Origin: Lichina pygmaea
Lineage: Eukaryota; Ascomycota; Lichinomycetes; Lichinales; Lichinaceae
Reading direction: 5' to 3'
Assembly: GCA_963422465.1 (NCBI GenBank)
Contig: OY730172.1
Span: 62,001-126,000, forward strand
Length of the DNA: 64,000 nt
Shown here: in pieces, positions 24,065-35,292 of the stretch
How positions within the stretch are numbered: the first letter of the stretch is position 1
Layout of the letters: each line of letters begins with the position of its first letter
Program-made: the position numbers and the translations under genes
The notes under the pieces: generated by a model
Database searches by the model: none
What the model saw: the letters and a program-made list of their open reading frames with translations, nothing else
What the model was told of the DNA's origin: nothing

Positions 24065-24928
24065 ATTCTCCAAAAGATTCTGAAAAGAAAAGGAATCCCT
24101 CTCTGGCTAACTTCTTGGATCTTCTCTTTCTGTACCAGACGTACCACCACTCTAGTTTTTGATGACTCTGAGTCCTCTTCTATTCCTATTCACTGTGGAG
24201 TCCCCCAAGGTTCCCCTTTGTCTCCTATTCTTTTTCTATTTTATATTTCTGAACTTCATGAGACTGTACATTCTCCTACTACTGGTGTTTCTGCTCTGGG
24301 ATTTGCAGATGATAGAAATCTGCTTGCATTTGGACACTCTCTTAAAAGCAACCTTCTGAAGTTGAAGAATACACATCTTAAATGTCTATCTTGGGCTGCA
24401 AGACATGGAATGGTCTTCTCTCCTGAGAAATATGAAATACTTCATTTTTCCAGAAGATCAGACAATCTGCAGCTCAAGCTTAGACTTGGGAATGTGATTC
24501 TAAAACCAAAAGAAGAAGTGCGAGTATTGGGAGTGTACCTGGATGCCAAACTCCACTGGCACAAACACCAGAGAATTATTCTTCAAAAAGCACAAAAAGC
24601 ACTATCTTCTCTTTCTAGAACCTCTTACTCCACCTGGGGCTTTCCAGTTCTCACAGCACGTCTTGTGTACACTGCAATACTCAGATCTGTACTGAGCTAT
24701 GCAGTGGGAATTTGGTTCAACCCACTCAGAAAATCCTCTAATATTTCCTCTCTTATCATATTCCAAAACAAATATCTGAGACTTATTGGGGGTGCTTTCA
24801 AAGCCACTTCTTCTTTTCTATTAGAGAGTGAGCTTTTTCTTTTACCCCTAGATCTCTATTTTAAACTTCGCAAAAAGAAAAAGCTATGCTGGATGGCAGG
24901 TGTTTTGCCAAAAACCTCACTACAACAA
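24065..24928 (+). mobile_element. LINE copy 1, 5' segment (5'-truncated, split by gypsy element A)
   Basis: The sequence matches ORF2 of the full-length LINE (28265-33208) in the opposite orientation, from the middle of the reverse transcriptase onwards. It carries SPILFLFYISELHETVHS, FADDRNLLAFGHS (the family's FADD box, with R after it) and LGVYLDAKLHWHKHQRIILQ. The first 100 bp are frame-shifted. The match stops at AACAA (24924-24928) where the LTR of element A begins and resumes at 36428 after its other LTR, so the two belong to one old copy. Confidence 0.9.
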
Positions 24929-25529
24929 TGTTACGACCCAGGGGATGGGAGCCACTCATTTGTAGGCAATCAGGCCGCGGGCCAGGCAAGAGGACACCAT
25001 GGAAGTCAAGTGACCAACCAACAAGGGGTCACGTGACTGTCGAGACACACACGGGAGTCTCGACACAGGATGCATGAAGCGTCGAGACAATCTCACCAGT
25101 CTCGACGCAGGATACATGAAGCATCGAGACAATCTCACCAGTCTCGACGCAGGATGCATGAAGCATCAAGACAATCTCACCAGTCTCGATGCAGGGTGCA
25201 TAACATGGTGGGACTGTCGAGACAATCTCACCCGTCTTGACGTCGAGACTGTCGAGACAATCTCAATTGTCTTGACAGGCCAGCACTATATAGTCTGGCG
25301 ATAGTTCCCTTATGGAACAATCATCTTCAACTTATGTTGTGATCCAGACAACTAGATCTACTTCAATACAATCCTTTTGTACAAAGCTATTGATCAGGTG
25401 TCACCACCACCATGTTCTACCAAACTCCTTCGCGCTCCTTGACACTCCTCTCCTGCGAGAACCAACCTGCCTTCCACCTCTCGCCCTAATCCTATACTCG
25501 GATAGGACAGTACGGTACGGACCGCAACA
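24929..25529 (+). repeat. 5' LTR of gypsy element A (601 bp)
   Basis: It is bounded by TG...CA. A TATATA box lies at 25287-25292 inside an imperfect palindrome (GCCAGCACTATATAGTCTGG). Upstream is an array of 42-bp units at about 25070-25195. This LTR keeps most CpG sites that the 3' LTR has lost. Confidence 0.93.
25070..25260. repeat. Tandem 42-bp units with 8-bp inverted repeats in LTR A
   Basis: Three units and a partial fourth repeat the pattern GTCGAGAC, a 10-nt spacer (AATCTCACCA), then GTCTCGAC, which is its exact complement. The 3' LTR has the matching array at about 35955-36160 in mutated form (GTCAAGAC / GTCTTGAC). The array sits upstream of the TATA box, where promoter-binding sites would lie. 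Confidence 0.85.
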
Positions 25530-25547
25530 CTTTGAAGACCCTCAAGG

Positions 25548-26462
25548 ATGAGTACCTCAGGAGCAACCAACCCCAACTTCCCAGATGGAAAGATTAGCGT
25601 TGCCAAGCCAGACCTGTTCTACAGTGAAAGGAACAAGGTCGACGACTGGCTCATGCAACTCCAAGTCTACTTTCAATTCCAACCAGAGACAAAGCTGCCT
25701 AAGGAAAAGTGGCCTCTCTTCGCAACCACTTACATGAGAGGCAATGCTTATTGATGGATCAAGCCCTACGTCAACAAACATCTCTCAGGAAACAGAGACC
25801 ACAACAGCATATCAGAATAGATGACAAAATGGACGTGATTCAAGGACAAGATCAAAAGAATCCTTGGACCATCTAACAAAGACAAAGTGGCTATACAAAT
25901 GATCCAGCACATCAAACAATAACACTCAGCCGCAGAGTACACCACGCAGTTCAAACAATACTCAGTACTGACTGACTGGGACAACAACGCCCTGATAGTC
26001 ATGTACCGACGTGGACTCAAGGAAAACATGAAGGATGAAATCACCTTTGACAGACGAGCGGTCGACACACTGGACAAACTCATCACACAAGCAATCAACA
26101 TCGATGACAAACTATTTGAGCAAGCGATGGAGAAACACCATGACAGAGGATACAGCCACCCCGCATGGCATGTGAGCAACCACTACAAGCTGCCTAACAA
26201 GGCACCACCACATGACCCATATGGCTATACACCTATGGAACTGGATGCAGTCCACCACAAGGGAAGGTTCACAAAGGGAAGGAACAACAAAAAGAGGAAA
26301 GCACTGAAGTGCTATACCTGTGGCAAGCTAGGCCACATAGTGAAAGACTGTCATTCAAAGAACAAGGTGCACCGACAGCAACTTAATACGCTCGACGGAG
26401 ACTGGAATATCATCAAGCCAGAGGACCCACCAGGAGAGGCTCAACTATCCTTCGAACAATAG
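25548..26462 (+). pseudogene. Gag of gypsy element A (in-frame stops)
   Basis: It starts at ATG 25548, 18 bp after the LTR. The frame contains a capsid-like region (WLMQLQVYFQFQ and LTDWDNNALIVMYRRGLKEN) and a CCHC zinc knuckle (CYTCGKLGHIVKDC, about 26321-26362). Stops interrupt at about 25752 (TGA), 25818 (TAG), 25836 (TGA) and 25920 (TAA), each explainable by a single transition. Confidence 0.85.
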
Positions 26463-28438
26463 GACAACTACGATCAGACATTGGAAGCAGCCCACCAACT
26501 GGCAACATCAGGAGGCAAGGACCTACCAGAACTGACAGGTCAGGACAAGGGACAGGAGTCCTTAACTACCTCTGATAGGGACCAAGACAAACCCACGTCT
26601 ATCAAAGAAGAAATACCACAAGGAAGCTATGCTTACAGTATGGACTCACAAAACCTACAGCACAGCGAACTACAGTGGAGGTTTTGCACGAAGCACTACT
26701 ACACCTACCACGAACAACTACAAAGGTACGGAGAACATTCACCCTACCACACCACCTGCCACAAGCATTAGGTCAATTGCAAGAAGGATACGTGTGAAAT
26801 CTATCTTTGGGACAAACACCAACACACCGCATTCCCCGGGCACACACATGATTGGCACAAACACCTCATGTTCCTACAGCAAGGCAACAACCACAACTGC
26901 TACGTCAACAATTGGCAGTACTGCCTCAAGCCTGGATGTGACAAGCATCAGCAAGACAAATTCATGAACAGATTCCTCAGGACTGATGGGAATGGCTGGA
27001 CCTATTGCCCAGTCAGTGGAAAGACACTTCAATCAGGAAAAGACTGAACTCCCTTGTCAAGGGGCAACATCAGGAGCTCAACAACATGACCCCTAGCAAC
27101 ACAAAGCACCTGCGATTGCCTGTGTCACTACACACCAACACGCCAGTACAGACATACACACTTGTTGACTCTGGAGCCAGTGGAAACTACATCTTGAGAT
27201 AACTTTACAACACCCTCAGCACTGGAAGGAGACGCAAGCAGTAGCCCTATCAGCTCACGATGGCAAATAGACAGACAGAGCTAGTCTGCCATAAGACGCA
27301 GCCAATGGAAATAGTTACCAGACACCATGCTGAAAGAATCCACCTTGATATTGTCAAGTTGGCCACTCAGGATATCTATTTGGGGATGCCTTGGCTAAAG
27401 AAGCACAACCCAGTTGTTAACTGGAGGACAGGAGTACTCATGTTTAGGAACTGCACTAACAACACAGCTCAGACCTGTTACCAGCCGTAGAAGGCGTGGA
27501 CAGATGAGGGAAGGAGTCCTCAGTGGAACCTCACTGACAGAAAGGACAATTCTCAAGAGAAGAGGTCTGCCTTGACAGGCACACCCCAGAACCAGGTGGC
27601 CAAGCAGTCAGAGATGAAGAGAGAGGAAGTTGTTAACCCTCTGGAGATCTCTGAAAAGTACTGACCTGGGTATGATAACCTCTTTCAGGAAGAGACAACA
27701 ACAGCAGTGTTGCCTAAGCACCAACCTTGGGATCATGAGATCAAGTTGCAACCAGGGATGGAGCCAGGATTTGGACCAATTTACCAGTTATCAGAGAAAA
27801 AGCTCCAAGTACTTTGCGAGTACCTGGAGGAAAACCTGAAAAAGAGTTTCATTCAAGAATCTCAATCGCCAGCAGGATACCCGATACTATTTACACTAAA
27901 GAAAGACAGAAGTCTTCAACTTTGTGTGGATTACAGGAAACTCAACAACATTACCATCAAGAACTGATATCTGTTACCAAATGCGAACAAATTGCGAGAC
28001 AGGATCAGCCAAGCTACAATCTTTACCAAGCTGGACTTGAAAGGAGCATACAACCTGATACGCATGAAAGAAGGAGAAGAATGGAAGACAGCCTTCAGAA
28101 CCTGATACAGACACTACAAGTATCTGGTTATGCCATTCGGACTCACGAACACACCAGCAACATGTCAAGCATTGATCAACAACGTCATCAGAGCACACCT
28201 GGACCAAACAGCTATCGCCTACCTGGACGATATTCTTGTCTACTCAAACACACAACAGGAACATTTTTTTTTTATTTTTATTTGATTCTTACACTGGTAG
28301 TAGCTTTACAGCCATGCAGATCTTCTAGCTAATAGTGAACTCCTTCAGAAAACCTTTGAAGAGATAAAAACTGAAGGCAGGGTGTGACTAGGGAATGTAA
28401 CAAAAGGAATCTTGAAGTTTCTGGTAAGAGAAGAGAAT

Positions 28439-31400
28439 CTAGGTATTGGATTGGGAATAGTGGAGTTTGAAAGCTAGATTAAACTGGTTTAGTCTTTTCA
28501 AAGACATAAACCAGTACAAGAACTTCTGTAGTAGCTCTGGGTTTGAAATAATAGTGGTGAAGTCTTGGGGATTAAAAGAGACTTGTTGTCTTTGTCTTGA
28601 ATAAAGAGAGCATGAAGAGGTGATATGTTTTGCAGTTTCTTCTGCTTGGCCACACACACATAGTGGGGTAGGGAAGTCAGGAACTCCAGCTCTGAAAAGA
28701 AAACTTGCCAGACCAATTCTTCCAGTCCTGATTTGCAGTAGCAGACTTGCCTCAGCTTTCTGTAACTCTTTGTAGAGCTTCAGATTGTTTTTGTGTGGCT
28801 TTTGACAGAAAGTCTGCCAGCCTGGATAGCTTCTTCTTTTCTTCTCTTCCCATTGGTCTTCCCACTCTTTAGTAAAGAGCTTTTGTAGTTCTTTCTTTGA
28901 ACTAGCCTGGTTAGTAGTTATTTGACTTAACCAAGTGAATTTCCACTTAGGAGAGATAGTTGAGAATTCCTTTAAAGGTTTCTTCAAGAGAGAGGCATAG
29001 CTGGAAATAGTGGAAAAGATACTGTCAAGAAAGTATTTGAGAGGGGAGTTTTGAATAGAAGAAAGAAAACAGGCAGTGCAAAATTTAAAGTATAGGTCTA
29101 GAGGTAGAAGAAAAAGCTCACTCTCTAATAGAAAAGAAGGAGTGGCTTTGAAGACACCCCCAATAAGTCTTAGGCATCTGTTTTGAAATGAAACAAGAGA
29201 AGAGATATTGGAGGATTTTCTTAGAGGGTTAAACCAGATCCCCACTGCATAGCTCAGTAGAGATCTCAGTATAGCAGTGTACACCAGACGTGATGTGTGA
29301 ACTGGAAAGCCCCAAGTAGAATAGGAAGTTCTAGAAAGAGAAGAGAGTGCTTTCTGTGCTTTTTGAAGAATAATCCTCTGGTGTTTGTGCCAGTGGAGCT
29401 TTGCATCTAGGTACACTCCAAGTACTCGCACTTCTTCTTTTGGTTTGAGAATCACATTCCCCAGTCTGAGCTTGAGCTGAAGATTGTCTGATCTTCTTCT
29501 GGAAAAATGAAGTATTTCATATTTCTCAGGAGAGAAGACTATTCCATGTCTTGCAGCCCATAATAGACATTTGAGGTGTGTGTTCTTTAACTTCAGAAGG
29601 TTACTTTTCAAGGAGTGACCAAAAGCAAGCAGATTTGTATCATCTGCAAACCCCAGGGCAGATACACCAGAAGAGAGAGTATGCACAGTCTCATGCAATT
29701 CAGAAATGTAGAATAGAAAAAGAATAGGGGATAATGGAGAACCTTGAGGAACTCCACAATGAATAGGAATTGAACAAGACTCAGAATCATCAAAGACAAG
29801 AGTGGTAGAGCACTTATCACAGAAGGAGTAGATCCAGGAAGCTAGCCAGGCAGGTATTCCTTTTCTTTTCAGAATTTGCTGTAGTATCTTGGGGAGAACT
29901 CTGTCATAGGCTCCTGAGATATCCAGTGAGAGTAGGGATGCAACTATGCCTTCCTTCCAGACTTTTTCCACTTGGGAGGTTAGAAGGAAAAGTGCTGCTT
30001 CTGTGGATCTTCCTTTCCTAAAGCCCATCTGGATATCTGGCAATAGTCCAGCTTCTTCTGCTATCTTGCTTAGTCTGGCTGCAGCAATAGCTTCCATCAG
30101 CTTGCCTGTTGTGTTTAGCAGAGCTATAGGGCGCCAGACTTTAGCTTGATTGTAGGTTCCCTTGCCAGGTTTCCTCAAGCAGACTGTTTTTGCACTCTTA
30201 AATCTTTCAGGGAAGTACTCCAGTTTCCAGCATGTTGAAGTCAGAATAGCTAGAGCTTGGCAGAACCTAGGCCCCAGAGCTCTCAGAAATCCATTTGGCA
30301 GCTTATCTCTCCCTCCTGCTGTGAAAGGTTTCTTCTTGGCCAGAATTTGCTCCACTTCTTCACATGTTACCTCCTGGGAGAGCTGTATCTCAGAGATAGT
30401 CTGGGAGCTTTCTGAGCCTGGTTCTGGAACTAGAGCTTTTGGAAAGAACTGCTGTGAGAAGGCTTTAGTCTTTTCCTCAAAGGTTTTGGCTATTCCTTCT
30501 TGTGTTTCCAGGTCAGGAACCAGAGGAAGATCAGAAGTCTTGTTGGCTTTGGACCTTCCCCACTTTGCAAGCTTCCAGAACTTTGAAGAGCTGGCCAGCT
30601 GATGGATTTGGTGTCTGAAAGTGTTCTGTTTTCCATCTCTGACTGCCTTTTTCTTGAGCTTAGTTGCTTGCTCAAGTTCCTCTTGACTTGCTTGTCTTTT
30701 TTGCACTTTTCTTCTTACTCTTCTTTCCTCTTTAACCTTGTTTTGGATCTCTTGATTCCACCAGGGGACTGAGTGGCCAGATTGCTTCTGGAGCTGTGTG
30801 GATTTGCTTGCTATTTCTTGGAGAAAGTTGTCAAGATACTCCAAGTACTCATCCACTTCATATTTGTCTTGGAAGTGGGAGGGCAGGTGTAGCTTCTCAC
30901 ACTCTACTCTTGCAAGGTTTGAGTCCAGTGTTCTCCAGTTTCTTTCTGGTTTCCAGATTTTCCTTGGAGGATCCAGGTCCAGGCAGGTTAGTACAGGTCT
31001 GTGGTCAGACCCATGAAAGAACTGAAGAGCCACTTTGGAGAAAATCAGAGAGTTAGAAAGAGAAGAAGAAATAAAAGACAGATCAATAGCAGAACATGGT
31101 TTTTCAGAAAGAGATCTTGCTCTGGTAGGGGTGAAAGGTGCAATAGCTAAATCCAGATTTAAATCTTTCATTAGGTCTTGAAACTTGTTTGCAGTCTCAG
31201 AGTACAGTCTTCTTTTCTTTGACCAGTCTGGGTGGTGAAGATTTGAGTCTGTGAGAAGAATATGTTGTCCTTGTTCTTGTAAAGCATTTTGGAGTAAACA
31301 GAGAAGAGCTTCTGATGCCTCTGTGTAGTTTTCTTGACTTGATGGGGTGAAGTAGAGATTATGTACCCAAAGAGAAGTAGAAGAGTTTTCCAAGTAGATT

Positions 31401-31681
31401 TCAAGAGAAACAAAGTCTTTATTCCAGAAGGTAGGATGAAGAGAAGAGAGTTTCAGATTTTTATTAATAAGAAAAAGTGTTCTGCCAATCTCTGAACTGT
31501 AGAGAGGAAGAAAGGAAGAGAAAACAGTTGAAGTGCTTGTTTCTAGGTGAGGGTTTTTCCAGGGCTCTTGAAGTGCAATAATGTCCACCTCTTGGAGAGC
31601 TGAGGTTGCTATCAGTAGCTCTTGGACTGATTGGCTTTTTTGCACATTATACTGGAGAAGTGTCAGCTTTGTGTCTTTCAT
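28439..31681 (-). CDS. LINE ORF2: AP-type endonuclease and reverse transcriptase, intact
   Basis: The frame is 1080 codons without a break. The N-terminal endonuclease/exonuclease/phosphatase domain shows LLQYNVQKS, IALQEPW, LLTDSNLHHPDW and GSDHRPVL. The RT has KPFTAGGRDKLPNGFLRALG, WRPIALLNTTGKLMEA, IQMGFRKGRSTEAALFLL, LSLDISGAYDRV, GVPQGSPLSPILFLFYISEL and the active site FADDTNLLAFG. A C-terminal cysteine motif (CVCGQAEETAKHITSSC) ends the protein. I see no RNase H domain, which many Tad-type elements have. The ATG overlaps the ORF1 stop as ATGA (31681-31678), which suggests termination-reinitiation. Arginine is coded almost always by AGA/AGG and CpG is rare. Confidence 0.93.
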   Translation of the reverse strand: MKDTKLTLLQYNVQKSQSVQELLIATSALQEVDIIALQEPWKNPHLETSTSTVFSSFLPLYSSEIGRTLFLINKNLKLSSLHPTFWNKDFVSLEIYLENSSTSLWVHNLYFTPSSQENYTEASEALLCLLQNALQEQGQHILLTDSNLHHPDWSKKRRLYSETANKFQDLMKDLNLDLAIAPFTPTRARSLSEKPCSAIDLSFISSSLSNSLIFSKVALQFFHGSDHRPVLTCLDLDPPRKIWKPERNWRTLDSNLARVECEKLHLPSHFQDKYEVDEYLEYLDNFLQEIASKSTQLQKQSGHSVPWWNQEIQNKVKEERRVRRKVQKRQASQEELEQATKLKKKAVRDGKQNTFRHQIHQLASSSKFWKLAKWGRSKANKTSDLPLVPDLETQEGIAKTFEEKTKAFSQQFFPKALVPEPGSESSQTISEIQLSQEVTCEEVEQILAKKKPFTAGGRDKLPNGFLRALGPRFCQALAILTSTCWKLEYFPERFKSAKTVCLRKPGKGTYNQAKVWRPIALLNTTGKLMEAIAAARLSKIAEEAGLLPDIQMGFRKGRSTEAALFLLTSQVEKVWKEGIVASLLSLDISGAYDRVLPKILQQILKRKGIPAWLASWIYSFCDKCSTTLVFDDSESCSIPIHCGVPQGSPLSPILFLFYISELHETVHTLSSGVSALGFADDTNLLAFGHSLKSNLLKLKNTHLKCLLWAARHGIVFSPEKYEILHFSRRRSDNLQLKLRLGNVILKPKEEVRVLGVYLDAKLHWHKHQRIILQKAQKALSSLSRTSYSTWGFPVHTSRLVYTAILRSLLSYAVGIWFNPLRKSSNISSLVSFQNRCLRLIGGVFKATPSFLLESELFLLPLDLYFKFCTACFLSSIQNSPLKYFLDSIFSTISSYASLLKKPLKEFSTISPKWKFTWLSQITTNQASSKKELQKLFTKEWEDQWEEKKRRSYPGWQTFCQKPHKNNLKLYKELQKAEASLLLQIRTGRIGLASFLFRAGVPDFPTPLCVCGQAEETAKHITSSCSLYSRQRQQVSFNPQDFTTIISNPELLQKFLYWFMSLKRLNQFNLAFKLHYSQSNT

Positions 31682-32696
31682 GCAGACATCTCAGCATCAA
31701 AGATCTTGAAGGAGTTAGCTGGTAGCTTTCCTCCAGAGTTGGCTGATCTTGAAGAAAGAATTTGCACTTCTGGGAGTGCACCTCTGAGTTGCTCTGAGCT
31801 TCTGCTTGGCTCAGCTGTTTTATGTTTTTTCCCTCCTGGTAGAGACTGAGAGAGAGGGAAAGACATAACTGGGGGGGGTTGTAGAGCTGGAACAGAGGTA
31901 GCTGATGGGATCTCATATTTTCCTGGGCGTGTGTTCCATGCTTCTCTTGCCTTCTTGGCTGCTTCCTGGCGTACTGGACAGACACTGGCCCAGGCTGGGT
32001 GAGCTCCTCTGCAGTTGCAGCATTTTGGCTTGAGAAGCTGTTCAGGAACTTGGCAGGCTCTCCTTTCATGCTGGCCTCCACAGGCACCACACACAGCTTT
32101 GTTCTTGCAGAAGCGTGCTTGGTGCCCATAGCCAAAGCACTTGAAACATTGTGCAATGACTGTGTCTGCCAGGAAAGGTTCTGCTTCATGCATCCTGTGC
32201 CCCAGCACTAGCCCACTCTCAATCAAAAGATTGGCTTGTTCAGGGGTAGCCAGATCCAGGTGGAGAGAGGTAACTGGCTTCTTTTGAGCTATAGCCTTCT
32301 TAGACCAGTAGGCTCTCAGGATAGTGATTTGTTTGCTCAGAGATGGGTTGCTGTTCTGGATTATCTGGCAGGTTTTCTCCAGGTCTTCAGGTTGGATATC
32401 TTCTTGATATTCTCCAGCTTCTGGAAGATTCTGTTGGTGAGGCCAGTAGAGCTAGACTGGGCTTCTGTAGAGAAGGAGTTCTTTTTGATATTTTCCCAGC
32501 TTTTCAGAATAGATTCTGGGACTGGTTGGGTTTTGATCCAGGAGTCTACTAGTTTGTAGTTATTCTGGGGAGCTGGTTGGAGGGTAGGAGAGCTGGACTG
32601 GGTGCTAGGCAGACTGGAAGCTGGTTGGGAGAGTATAGCTGGTGTAGCTCTGGTGTTACTTTCTGAAGAGGTGGGTTTTTTCTTCTTGGGAGCCAT
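31678..32696 (-). pseudogene. LINE ORF1 (nucleic-acid binding, zinc knuckles), one frame change
   Basis: It starts at ATG 32696 (MAPKKKKPTSSES). This frame ends at 32361. An overlapping frame, open after a TAG near 32455, continues (QKKPVTSLHLDLATPEQANL) to the TGA at 31678. The second part holds cysteine motifs CFKCFGYGHQARFC, CGACGGQHERRAC and CCNCRGAHPAWASVC. The two halves need a one-base shift somewhere in about 32361-32455. It is either a frameshift mutation or a programmed shift. The intact ORF2 makes recent inactivation or programmed shifting about equally plausible. Confidence 0.8.
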
Positions 32697-35292
32697 GTTA
32701 GAGATTGTTTGGCACTGGTTTGGTGTTTTCTGTCTGCAGAGTACTGCCAGAAAGAAGAGTCACCTGGTTTCCCAGCAGTAATAATCTAGTCCTGGGACCA
32801 ATCCCCAAGACTAGACTTTCCTGGGCAGCTTTTTCCAACTAAGCTCTGGGCAAAGCTAGAAGTATTAACCTAGACTAGGGACCAGACCCCCTATCTAGAC
32901 TTTCCTTGAGCCAAAGACTCTGCTAGCTCCAGAGTCAGTCAGACTCTAACCATTCCTCTTATCCTGAGACTCTTTCTCTGGTTGTGGGTAGATTGCTGGT
33001 TGTTGAAGAAGAAGATCGTGGATTCAAGATCACAACTTTTGACAAACAGGCGTGGTTCTCAAAGATGATGGGTTTTCACCTTAAGGTTTGATTGGTTTCA
33101 GAGAGGAACTCGGCTGTTTTCCAGAATATATGACAAATTGTGGTGTTTGTCAAAAATGATGGTCCTTGAAGGATGTGGTTCTGGGAAGAGTTCAAGTGCT
33201 GCAGGATGACAACAGGAACATACCAAACATGTGAAGGATGTTCTACGATACCTACAACAGGCAGGGCTCAAGCTCAACCCAAAGAAGTGCGAGTTCAACA
33301 AACTGGAAGTTGAATTCCTCGGATATGTCATAGGGATTGAAGGGATCAAGATTGACCCTGAGAAAATCAAAGTGATTCAGCAATAGCCAACACCAACATC
33401 AGTTAAGGAAGTACAAGCCTTCCTAGGATTTGCCAACTTCAACCAACAGTTTATAAAGAACTACTCACAGATAGCAACACCACTGACAGAACTCACAAAG
33501 AAGGACATGGAGTACCGGTGGACAGAGAGACAACAAAAAGCATTCCAACAGCTCAAGGACACTTGCGCCAAGAAACCAGTTCTCCTCAACTTCAAGACAG
33601 ACCAACCAACATGAATCAAGACAGACACTTCAGATCAGGCAGTGGGAGCATGTCTATGCCAACAGGCAGACAGCAAGTGGCACCCAGTTGCCTACTACTC
33701 ACAAAAAATGACACAAGCAGAACAAAACTATGATATCCACAACAAAGAGCTACTGGCAGTTGTCAACACACTTGAACACTGGAGAGTGTACACGGAAAGC
33801 AGTTCCAAACTCACTGTTCTCACAGACCACAAGAATCTGACAATATTCATGATAACCAAGAAGCTGAACAGACAGCAAGTCAGATAGGCTGAACTCCTAG
33901 GGCAACACAAGTTCAAGATCTTGTACACTCCAGGACAAGACAATAGGAGAGCAGACGCACTAAGCTGACAAAAAGACCACATGGAAGATGATGAACACCA
34001 AGGAACAATCTTACAGCAGGACCAGCAAGGAAACCTGGTGCCTCAACCACAGATCAACAAGCTCACAGCAGAAGACACTGAAGAACTAATAAGGAACTAC
34101 CATGACAATCCAGCACATAGTCACCCAGGAATCTCCAAGACCACAGACCTTATCCAACAGGCAGGGAACAATGTCATTAACCTCTGACAACATGTTACAA
34201 ACTACATCAGCAAGTGTCTACTATGCCAGAAAAACAAACATGGAAGATATAAGCTATACAGAGAAGGACATCTGAACATGATACCGAGAGGCCTGTGGGA
34301 AGACATGTCAATAGACTTCATCACAAAGCTACCCAAGTCCAAGGACCCAGTCACAGGAATCACCTACAACTTGATTATGGTGATAGTGGACAGATTCACA
34401 AAATATCTAATAGCGGTACTATTCAAGGAGACCCACACAGCAGAACAGTTGGGACACCTCTTACTGGACAGATTGGTCAGAGACCACAGAGTTCTGATTA
34501 TAATCATTACAGACAGAGACAAACTCTTCACATCCAACTACTGGAAGACAATCAGTGCAGCCATGGGAACAAAACCCAAAATGTCTACAGTCTATCACCC
34601 ATGAACTGACAGCCAGACAGAGTGAGCAAACCAAGTCCTGGAGACTTACTTACAGTATTACATCAACCAGACCCACAGCAATTAGGTACAGTTATTACCA
34701 GTGGCACAGCTGGCCATCAACCAGCACAGATCAGACTCAACAAAGGAATCGCTATTTTTTGCCAATTTTGGACAACATGCGAACATCAGGATGCCAAGCA
34801 GAGCTTCACCAAACACAGAGAAAGCACTCCAACACAACAAGCTCCTACAACAAACATACACAATGATAAGGCACTACCTTCAAGAGACCTCAGAAAGAAT
34901 GCAATGTCAAATGGACAAGAAATCAAAAATGGCACCTCAGCTAAAGAAGGGGGATAAAGTCTACCTTCTCACAAGAAATTGGAAAACAAAGAAACCAAGA
35001 ACAAAGAAACTGGACTATGTCAAGGTCAGACTATTTTCAGTTGAAGAAAAAACTGGACCAGTCAACGTCAGACTGCGACTACCGAGAGATGCTTGGGTAC
35101 ACCCAAACTTTCACATCTCAATAATCAAATTAGCTGACCAGAGCACACCCTTGCAGGAAATATTTCATTACCAACCAGAGGAAGAACAGGAATTCAAGGC
35201 TGAACAGATCCTGAAGAGAAAAGGTCAGCGATACCTTGTCAAGTGGAAAAACTACCCAGACTTGGAAAATACCTGGGAACCACTCAGGAACC

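Larger units (their letters stand above)
28265..33208 (-). mobile_element. Full-length LINE (copy 2) inserted in the RT gene of gypsy A
   Basis: A 13-bp target duplication ACAACAGGAACAT lies at 28252-28264 and 33209-33221, and joining the flanks restores a continuous gypsy RT region. The 3' end has an A-rich tail (minus strand) at 28265-28285. The order on the minus strand is a 5' UTR of about 510 bp, ORF1 with zinc knuckles, ORF2 with endonuclease and RT, and a 3' UTR of about 170 bp. The 4944 bp appear to be complete. This is the youngest insertion of the nest. Confidence 0.95.

Noticed and set aside
25070-25260. Regular repeats with spacers resembling a CRISPR array
   Set aside because: They are tandem 42-bp units inside an LTR, present again in the partner LTR, in a eukaryotic genome.
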